NCBI GenBank assembly: GCA_958295985.1
Contig: OY282432.1
Location: 1,054,001 to 1,118,000 of the forward strand
From: an uncultured Candidatus Binatia bacterium
GTDB taxonomy: Bacteria; Desulfobacterota; Binatia; UBA9968; JAJDTQ01
Reading direction: 5' to 3'
Length of the DNA stretch: 64,000 bases
Under the pieces are notes generated by a model. It was not told where the DNA came from. It saw only the letters and a list, made by a program, of their open reading frames with translations, and did no database searches. The translations under genes and the position numbers were made by a program. This document shows, one piece after another, positions 58,780 through 64,000 of this stretch; within the stretch, counting starts at the first letter, position 1, and each line of letters opens with the position of its first letter.

Positions 58780-59629
58780 CATATGGGCTACGGATTCTGT
58801 TTCGGTCAGTCGCGCGTTCCAATGGCCCGTTTTGGAGTCAGGTAACGGCAGCTTCGAGAATGGGATCTATTCCGTCGTCTGCGAGGACCGAGAACGGGGC
58901 AAATCCTTCTTCTTGGAGCATAAGGTTCAAGGCTCGCCGTTAATAGATAGTTGGACGCAGGCGGGTAATCTTATTTTCGTCTGCACCGTAGCCGCACCCC
59001 GCTCGATGTACCGAGAGTTACACCAGACTCATGAGCACAGGCAATTCATTGAGTGGGAGCAGGAAAACCTCGGTGAATGCCCGATGTTCACACCAATGAT
59101 AGTGGCGCGGCGCGGGATCCACCACGTTGCTGATTCCAACGTTGACGGACTGAGCCGTATATGGGACGGCAAAAAGTTGCTCCTGCCGAGAGGAGCGAGG
59201 GTGGCCGTGGGGCCAACATTCAAATTCCAATCGGGCATCACCGGATTGCTGGACTTCAGCCCGGATGAAAGTCTCGAAAGTGGCCGATTCAGGATAGAGC
59301 CAAGTTCGGAAAACGGCTTCACTTTCAAGGTCTATCTGGCACGGAACCTGTACAACCATCTCCGATACAACAGAGGAGAACCTGCCGGCACGAACATCAT
59401 GGTTCACATCGTGTCGGCGGCTTTGGCGCGCTTGCGTCAAGACTACTCAAAAGATGATGGTGAAGAGGGCTGGCGTTCGTTCCCAAACTTGGTTGTTCTC
59501 TCGGACATCCTTCGACAACAGGGGTTGCCGCACTGGGCGGACGAGGAATTCAGGCCAGAAGTGGTTGCCACTGGCTTGCATCCCCACAAGTTGCCGATAG
59601 AAGGCGTTGCCCAAGATGGTCAAGAGTGA
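58763..59629 (+). CDS. Unknown protein of the sulfur-linked island
   Basis: A 288-residue protein with no family I know. It starts MPTTLSIWATDSVSVSRAFQ (ATG 58763, overlapping the GHKL gene by 17 bases) and has a beta-rich first half (FENGIYSVVCEDRERGKSFF, DSWTQAGNLIFVCTV) and a later helical part (NLYNHLRYNRG, HIVSAALARLRQDYSKDD). The overlap shows translation is coupled to the ATPase, so the two probably form a complex. Confidence 0.75.
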   Translation: MPTTLSIWATDSVSVSRAFQWPVLESGNGSFENGIYSVVCEDRERGKSFFLEHKVQGSPLIDSWTQAGNLIFVCTVAAPRSMYRELHQTHEHRQFIEWEQENLGECPMFTPMIVARRGIHHVADSNVDGLSRIWDGKKLLLPRGARVAVGPTFKFQSGITGLLDFSPDESLESGRFRIEPSSENGFTFKVYLARNLYNHLRYNRGEPAGTNIMVHIVSAALARLRQDYSKDDGEEGWRSFPNLVVLSDILRQQGLPHWADEEFRPEVVATGLHPHKLPIEGVAQDGQE

Positions 59630-60035
59630 CAGCAGGGAGGTGAACCGGGAGGACTACGACCGGCTGCAAACGGCCCTGCTCAAGGAAAAGGGCGGCGATG
59701 CTCAGCGTGAGTTCCTCAAAGCGGTCAAGGACAACGGCGAATTCTTGGACTTCATGAACGAGAAAATCAGAATGACGGACGGGGACTCATTGCCATTGTT
59801 CGACGGTCCGTTAACAGAAGCGTCGTTCAAAGAACCAACCACAGACCAAGAGCGCAGAATGTACGAAGTCTGGCGTGATGTTACCCCAAGAACAGCCTGC
59901 CGGGTTTCGTTCTGGGCGGGTATCACGCTGGGGCATATCAGGGCTGGCAAGATAGCCGAGGTTAGCTGGCTTGCGTCCAACAGGCGCTGTATATGGGCGG
60001 AGACGGTGACGCCCGTGCAATCGACGATTGCGTAA
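59616..60035 (+). CDS. Unknown protein, possibly N-terminal half of a split gene
   Basis: A 139-residue product from ATG 59616 (MVKSDSREVNREDYDRLQTA), charged and helical, with RMYEVWRDVTPRTACRVSFW AG at about residues 84-106. That stretch and the next frame's sequence (RSVFVNPPFGRAWWRSRI) look like one continuous DUF6339-like protein: reading one frame over from about 59975 gives QQALYMGGDGDARAIDDCVR as a smooth join. So this gene may be truncated by a frameshift (real or from sequencing). It overlaps the previous gene by 14 bases. Confidence 0.6.
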   Translation: MVKSDSREVNREDYDRLQTALLKEKGGDAQREFLKAVKDNGEFLDFMNEKIRMTDGDSLPLFDGPLTEASFKEPTTDQERRMYEVWRDVTPRTACRVSFWAGITLGHIRAGKIAEVSWLASNRRCIWAETVTPVQSTIA

Positions 60036-60481
60036 GAACGGTGCTCCGGCAAATGAGCGGGATTCCAACGGCCAGGGGCAACAGGAGCGTTTTTGTGAAC
60101 CCTCCATTCGGGCGTGCTTGGTGGCGGTCACGTATAGTAGCTCGCATCCTGGAGCGAGAAGACAAGGACATTGAAAGCAGGGAAGCGTTGCTGGAAGTCG
60201 TGCGTCGTAGTAAGGAGTACTGGGAACAGCTCGTAAGGATGATAGTGTCGCGTGGCTCGGTGTTTGGCTCGGTGGTCGTCCAGGACGCTCTCATCAACGG
60301 ATTGGCGAAGCATCTGAAGGATGACCTTGATACTCCTCTACGAAACGTTGTTCCCTTCAAACAGATGCTGCGCCGGTTCAGCAACTTGGCCGCTGCCAGA
60401 GAATTTGGGGTGTTGGATTTCGACGAAATCAGCACTGTGGTTGATGAGTTGATAGTTAGATTTAGCCTGATTCGGAGGTAA
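59993..60481 (+). CDS. Unknown protein, possibly C-terminal half of a DUF6339-like protein
   Basis: A 162-residue product from ATG 59993, overlapping the previous frame by 43 bases. It has VRTVLRQMSGIPTARGNRSV, FVNPPFGRAWWRSRIVARIL and RRSKEYWEQLVRMIVSRGSV, then a helical tail. The overlap and the sequence flow suggest it continues the upstream frame; together they would be about 285 residues. Last gene of the island. Confidence 0.6.
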   Translation: MGGDGDARAIDDCVRTVLRQMSGIPTARGNRSVFVNPPFGRAWWRSRIVARILEREDKDIESREALLEVVRRSKEYWEQLVRMIVSRGSVFGSVVVQDALINGLAKHLKDDLDTPLRNVVPFKQMLRRFSNLAAAREFGVLDFDEISTVVDELIVRFSLIRR

Positions 60482-60858
60482 CGCCAAGTAATTTTGGCTA
60501 CAGCCTCACCCGTAAGGACTTTGAAATCGTCTTACTTTCTCAACTGTACGACGAGGACCAACGCCTTACCCTTTGCTTGGACCGCTACCGCTGACTCCAT
60601 TCTCGTTAAAGTTCAACGACTAACTTCGCTTATATGCAGGACGGTTGAGGTGATTCCGGTTCATAGGACAAGGAGGCGGGTTCACGATGGACTGCAACTC
60701 AGGCGTGTGCGCCAATATGCCGCCTCGACTTGGGGAGAATGAGCACGGTATGGCGTCCGTAGGCGGGTTCCGGGATGTTGCACGATACTGTTCTGTCCGG
60801 CCCGCGGGTCACGACAATTTTGGTCGGATACGCGCAGGCGGGCACCCCGGCGTCGCTC
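60482..60858. other. Intergenic region at the end of the sulfur-linked island
   Basis: No complete gene. A start-less plus-strand frame at about 60491-60595 (FGYSLTRKDFEIVLLSQLYD, EDQRLTLCLDRYR) directly follows the last island gene and may be the remnant of a further gene. The rest shows no coding signal or clear repeat. Confidence 0.5.
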
Positions 60859-61878
60859 TCAGCCCCCGTACTCGTTCGTCGGGTTCCGGTAGATGGAGTG
60901 GTAATGGCCTTCGGTTGCGCCGAGCGAACCCCGCACGGAGAACTCGAGGATCAGTGTCGGGCCCTGTACCCGGTAGTAAATGGGACCGGACCCATTCGTC
61001 GCGCCGCTCCACGCGAAACGGAGTCGGGATCGTTCCCCTTCGATTTCCACCAGCCTCCGCTCCGCCGCGGCCTGCGGCATGACCCGTACCCACAGGCCGA
61101 TCAGATCCATGAGCTGCCGTTGCTGCGCTGCCGGCCAGTCGTTGACACGACTTCCTTCCAAAGGCGGGATGACGCCGTCCCGGCCGGCCCCTGCGTGAAG
61201 TTCCCGGGGGCGGCTGTCCACTGTGGCGGCTCGTCGCTGTTCGTCGGGCAGGGCATTCATCAGGGCGACGCCGCGGGCAACGTGGTCGGCGAGCGGGGCC
61301 CATTTCGTTCCGTCCAGCTCGAAGGTCGCCGGTTCGATGCCGATGAACGAGGGAGACATGCTCATGACGCCGTCTCTGACCGCGACGTTGACGGCAAGGT
61401 GGTGTCCGCCGAACTGCCAGTTCCAGTCCTGCTCTGCCGCGGGCGCGCCGAAGAAGGCCAGCCAATAGTTGTCGGGGCTCCAGCCGCGTCGGGAGGTTCC
61501 CCAGGAACCCGCCAGTACCCTCTCGGCCTCCATCACCCCCCGGACCAACCTGTGGCCGCGGCGGCTCAACGCCTTCGAGAGAAAGTCGGACAGCGCCGCT
61601 CGCTGCCCGGCGCTCAAATCGCCGACGCGCACGCCGTTGCGTTCGAACTGCGTCATCGTCGCCGGCAGGTTCGACCAGTTGACGATGAGCGGACTCCCCG
61701 GCGGCAAGATCGCCCTTCCGGCTTGGCCCTCTTCAAGGGTCTTCAGGAACCGTTGGGCCGCGGCGACCGCAGCCCGGATTTCCTCTTGTGCGGACGCATC
61801 GGCCTTCGCGTCATGTCCCATCCACAGAACGACACACGCGAGGAGAACCAACGTGATCGCACGGACGGCATGTGACAT
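60859..61878 (-). CDS. DUF3500 family secreted protein
   Basis: A 339-residue protein with a signal peptide (AITLVLLACVVLWMGHDAKA) followed by the DUF3500 domain, recognisable by NYWLAFFGAPAAEQDWNWQF then GGHHLAVNVAVRDGVM and the C-terminal RLRFAWSGATNG and GPIYYRVQGPTLILEFS. Members are exported proteins of unknown activity. ATG 61878 is used; the frame opens at 61896, inside the 3' end of the neighbouring gene, with which it is probably co-transcribed. Confidence 0.82.
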   Translation of the reverse strand: MSHAVRAITLVLLACVVLWMGHDAKADASAQEEIRAAVAAAQRFLKTLEEGQAGRAILPPGSPLIVNWSNLPATMTQFERNGVRVGDLSAGQRAALSDFLSKALSRRGHRLVRGVMEAERVLAGSWGTSRRGWSPDNYWLAFFGAPAAEQDWNWQFGGHHLAVNVAVRDGVMSMSPSFIGIEPATFELDGTKWAPLADHVARGVALMNALPDEQRRAATVDSRPRELHAGAGRDGVIPPLEGSRVNDWPAAQQRQLMDLIGLWVRVMPQAAAERRLVEIEGERSRLRFAWSGATNGSGPIYYRVQGPTLILEFSVRGSLGATEGHYHSIYRNPTNEYGG

Positions 61879-61892
61879 GAATCCCCTCGTCT

Positions 61893-62801
61893 TCATTTCA
61901 ATGGTCCGTTCTTGCGGGGCGTTCCTGACGGATGCACCGCATCAATGATCTCGGCCAGGGTTTCGAGGCCGTCGATCAACCGGGGGCCGGGCCGGTTGAA
62001 GAAGCTGGAGCCGTCCACCGCGAACACGTTGCCGCTCGTCATCGCAGGAATCCCCTGCCACATGGGACGGTGTTTCAGCGGTTCCCACTCCTTCAGGGTC
62101 CGGTCCCGGTCGAACCCGCACGGCATGAGCACGATCACCTCCGGCGCCGCCTCCGCCAGAGCTTCGGGAGAGACTCGGGCCGAGGGCGCATGCTCGACCC
62201 CAAGGACGTCCGTTCCACCGGCCAACTCCACCATTTCCGGCACCCAGTGACCGGCCGCGTACAAGGGCTCCAGCCACTCCAGACAGGCCACCCGCGGCTT
62301 CGGACTCGCCTGCCGGGGTCGGGCGGCGACGCGTGCCACCCGTTCTTCCAGACCCCTGACCAAGTCCTTCGCCCGTAACGAAGTTCCGGTAGCCTTTGCC
62401 ACCCGCGTGATGTCCTGTAGCACTTCGCCCAGGGATCCCGGGGACAGCGAGAGCACCCTCGCCGGGGGCTTCAACGTCGCGGCCGCGGCCGTGACCTCAT
62501 CGTGCGCCACCGCGCACACGTCGCACAGGCCCTGGGTGATGATGAGATCGGGGTTGAGGCGTTGGAGCAGCGGCAAGTCCAGGCTGTAGAGACCGTGGCC
62601 CTGGCTCAGCCGCTGCTGCACCGCGTGGTCGATCTCCCCGCTGGTGGAAGCGTCGGAGTCGATGCAGCCGCGAACGAGGACCGGCTTCTCCCTGGCCGCA
62701 GGAGGAAAGTCACATTCGTGACTGACGCCGACCACCGAATCGCCCAATCCCAGGGCGTAGGCGATCTCCGTCGCGCTCGGCAAGAGGGTACAGATACGCA
62801 T
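61893..62801 (-). CDS. BtuF-like cobalamin/metal-chelate substrate-binding protein
   Basis: A 302-residue protein of the BtuF/FhuD periplasmic-binding (PeriBP_2) family: MRICTLLPSATEIAYALGLG, VVGVSHECDFPP, LLQRLNPDLIITQGLCDVCA and VIVLMPCGFDRDRT. No signal peptide is visible at the ATG (62801), so it may be cytoplasmic or attach differently, as in other stand-alone members. No btuC/btuD genes adjoin it. It lies just upstream of the DUF3500 gene on the same strand. Confidence 0.85.
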   Translation of the reverse strand: MRICTLLPSATEIAYALGLGDSVVGVSHECDFPPAAREKPVLVRGCIDSDASTSGEIDHAVQQRLSQGHGLYSLDLPLLQRLNPDLIITQGLCDVCAVAHDEVTAAAATLKPPARVLSLSPGSLGEVLQDITRVAKATGTSLRAKDLVRGLEERVARVAARPRQASPKPRVACLEWLEPLYAAGHWVPEMVELAGGTDVLGVEHAPSARVSPEALAEAAPEVIVLMPCGFDRDRTLKEWEPLKHRPMWQGIPAMTSGNVFAVDGSSFFNRPGPRLIDGLETLAEIIDAVHPSGTPRKNGPLK

Positions 62802-63106
62802 TGCTCATCGGCGATCATAGGAGATGGCAGAGGACATGGAGAAGCAGCCTGGTTCGGACATGTTCACCTTCATGGGCCTCCACAGCGGCCTTTTTAGCCT
62901 CGTTGGCGGCCCGAGTGTCCCACCATGGCATCCCCGCGGGGCAAGCGGTTGGCGATGGACGCGAGTGACAGCGGGTTCGTGTTCATCCTGGAAAGGCCTT
63001 GCGCGACCACGGCTTCAACCCGGACGACTACGAGTTGGTGCGGGGGCCTTGGGGTCCCTCCCAAGGAAGCTCGGTGGTCCGTGTGAGGAAGATACAGGAT
63101 TGGGAG
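62802..63106. other. Region without a supported gene
   Basis: Several short open frames exist on the plus strand (for example LRDHGFNPDDYELVRGPWG near 63000-63057), which resemble a fragment of a once longer gene, but none has a start with a ribosome site or a full domain. Confidence 0.4.
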
Positions 63107-63184
63107 TTACGGCTGTTTGCTTGCCCACCAGAGAAGCGGACCGCCGATTGCGACACCTACGAGGAACAACAGAATGTATTCCAT
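63107..63184 (-). CDS. Tiny single-helix membrane protein
   Basis: A 25-residue product, MEYILLFLVGVAIGGPLLWW ASKQP, ATG at 63184, TAA at 63107-63109. It is one hydrophobic helix with a Trp-Trp end and basic tail. Its start lies inside the 3' end of the next small membrane-protein gene, an arrangement typical of coupled small genes. Confidence 0.45.
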   Translation of the reverse strand: MEYILLFLVGVAIGGPLLWWASKQP

Positions 63185-63387
63185 GATCCTGTCCTTTTTG
63201 ACGGTTCAAATAGTAGCACGGCGGCTGTCAGAAAGACAAGGCCAAGCACCGTGAGGAGAATTGACTTGAAGAACGAGAAGTTAAGCAATGAACCTCCTCC
63301 GATGAAGCACACTGTCGCCATGGCTTTCCCTACGTCAACAAGCACTTTCGTCACGGTTGCGACCTCGATCGAGAAGGCGCCAATCAA
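63157..63387 (-). CDS. Small membrane protein
   Basis: A 76-residue frame with one or two hydrophobic helices (VGKAMATVCFIGGGSLLNFS, KSILLTVLGLVFLTAAVLLF). The first 10-15 residues overlap the broken hicA on the other strand, so the true start may be internal, around GKAMATVCF. A diverged copy of its 5' part lies at 63798-63848. No function known. Confidence 0.45.
   Translation of the reverse strand: MIGAFSIEVATVTKVLVDVGKAMATVCFIGGGSLLNFSFFKSILLTVLGLVFLTAAVLLFEPSKRTGSWNTFCCSS
63300..63350. repeat. Direct repeat, copy 1
   Basis: 51 bases beginning CGATGAAGCACACTGTCGCC and ending AGCACTTTCG, repeated with about five changes at 63798-63848. Confidence 0.8.
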
Positions 63388-63488
63388 ATCCTCAGACAGG
63401 CCGTTGCGTAGCGGTACCGCGCCATCAGGAGATCAAGAACACGACCGCCCGGACCATCTGCAAGCAACTCGACATACCTCGCCTATAA
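63352..63488 (+). pseudogene. hicA: hicA toxin, broken copy
   Basis: Frame one reads HGCDLDREGANQILRQAVA and stops (TAG); frame three continues HQEIKNTTARTICKQLDIPR L and ends in TAA at 63486-63488. Together these are the middle and C-terminus of a HicA mRNA interferase, lacking the N-terminal helix and shifted by at least one indel. The first 29 bases match the intact hicA start at 63972-64000 except one base. Confidence 0.7.
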
Positions 63489-63797
63489 TTGGATCTTGTA
63501 AGAGATCCGGAGATTCGTCTGGCCGAAGGCAGCGCTCACCGCCACGGCATGACTGACGCCCAACTGACCCGGCTCTACACCTACACTCTCCGCTCCAGGG
63601 ATGTTCCTGCCGAGTGGAGTGGAAATTGCGCAGGGTGAAGGGGAAGCTGTCCATGAGTTGCTCCAGGGCCGGGAGCAGGTAGCGCTCGCTGATCTTCTCC
63701 ACGCTCACCACCCCCTCGAACTGAGTCACTTTTTTGGGTTGACTTTCGGCTTTCCTTTGCTTAACTTGAAAGATCTAGAAGTTAAGCAAAGGATCTT

Positions 63798-63848
63798 CGA
63801 TGAAGCACGCTGTCGCCATGGCTTTCCCTTTGTCAACAAGCACTTTCG
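63798..63848. repeat. Direct repeat, copy 2
   Basis: 51 bases beginning CGATGAAGCACGCTGTCGCC; on the minus strand it encodes KVLVDKGKAMATACFI, a degenerate copy of the small membrane protein at 63157-63387. The surroundings (63489-63938) have no other supported gene. Confidence 0.8.
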
Positions 63849-63938
63849 CCCGTTCCGCCCCAAGCTGTGTATTGACAACGACTTGCCGAGATTGTATAGG
63901 TCCTTACTAGTCCCTTACTAGATAAGGAGAAACGACCC

Positions 63939-64000
63939 ATGAAGCGACGGGCGCTGCTCCGACACCTGGAACGTCACGGTTGCGACTTCGATCGAGAAGG
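63939..64000 (+). CDS. hicA: HicA-like toxin, 3' end cut by the window
   Basis: ATG 63939 with AAGGAGA 8 bases upstream begins MKRRALLRHLERHGCDFDRE G, the N-terminal signature of HicA mRNA interferases, including the HGC and REG residues before the catalytic histidine region. Only about 20 residues are in the window. No hicB is visible upstream, so it would be expected downstream. Confidence 0.75.
   Translation, partial: MKRRALLRHLERHGCDFDRE

Noticed and set aside
60491-60595. A further small gene after the sulfur-linked island
   Set aside because: The frame (FGYSLTRKDFEIVLLSQLYD) has no start codon and is only about 35 codons; kept as a possible remnant in the intergenic entry.

Overview
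The window is a high-GC (roughly 60-65% by eye) Gram-negative bacterial chromosome segment. The core genes (an atp operon tail, gyrB/gyrA, rpmH-rnpA-yidD-yidC-khpB, a complex I cluster without nuoEFG, an RND pump) and a 4,5-dihydroxyphthalate-decarboxylase-like binding protein would fit a deltaproteobacterium-like, Tectomicrobia or Binatota-type lineage. That placement is inference only; no rRNA is present.

Layout. 1-4157: atpA (5' cut), atpG, atpD, atpC. 4390-7699: shikimate genes aroC, aroK, aroB, aroQ, then an MFS transporter. 9001-15298: gyrB, gyrA, gpsA. 15489-18756: rpmH, rnpA, yidD, yidC, khpB, the RNA/protein-maturation and membrane-insertion cluster. 18781-23793: a TetR-controlled RND efflux operon with a visible promoter and palindromic operator. 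23818-29341: proS, pyrF, a RibBA-type protein with a degenerate GTP-cyclohydrolase half, one unknown gene and a substrate-binding-like protein.

29697-38871 is a 9,175-bp mobile element. It has 23-bp perfect terminal inverted repeats and an exact 8-bp target duplication (AAATCTTG at 29689 and 38872). It carries an IS1595-type transposase and cargo: a two-gene unit with a PD-(D/E)xK-like nuclease candidate, a large zincin/beta-barrel lipoprotein, an M48 peptidase, an outer-membrane barrel broken at a G8 tract, and a frameshifted lipoprotein relic. Just beyond it (39057-42495) are a stand-alone AAA ATPase, a small unknown gene, and an ABC-type ATPase next to a DUF4276/TOPRIM protein, which look like anti-phage genes. 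From 42598 a promoter leads into nuoA,C,D,H,I,J,K,L,M,N; nuoB is absent from its usual place between nuoA and nuoC.

After a small unknown gene and a nitrilase-family amidase, 54280-60481 is a lower-GC, tightly packed island: an ATP-pyrophosphatase of the PAPS-reductase family, a cysteine desulfurase, a GHKL (MORC/MutL-like) ATPase and two or three unknown proteins. This is the best candidate for an undescribed system: sulfur activation plus ATP-PPase resembles the DNA phosphorothioation (Dnd/Ssp) toolkit, but none of the other Dnd/Ssp proteins is recognisable. The end of the window (60859-64000) holds a DUF3500 protein, a BtuF-like binding protein, and decayed DNA with tiny membrane proteins, a broken hicA and the start of an intact-looking hicA.
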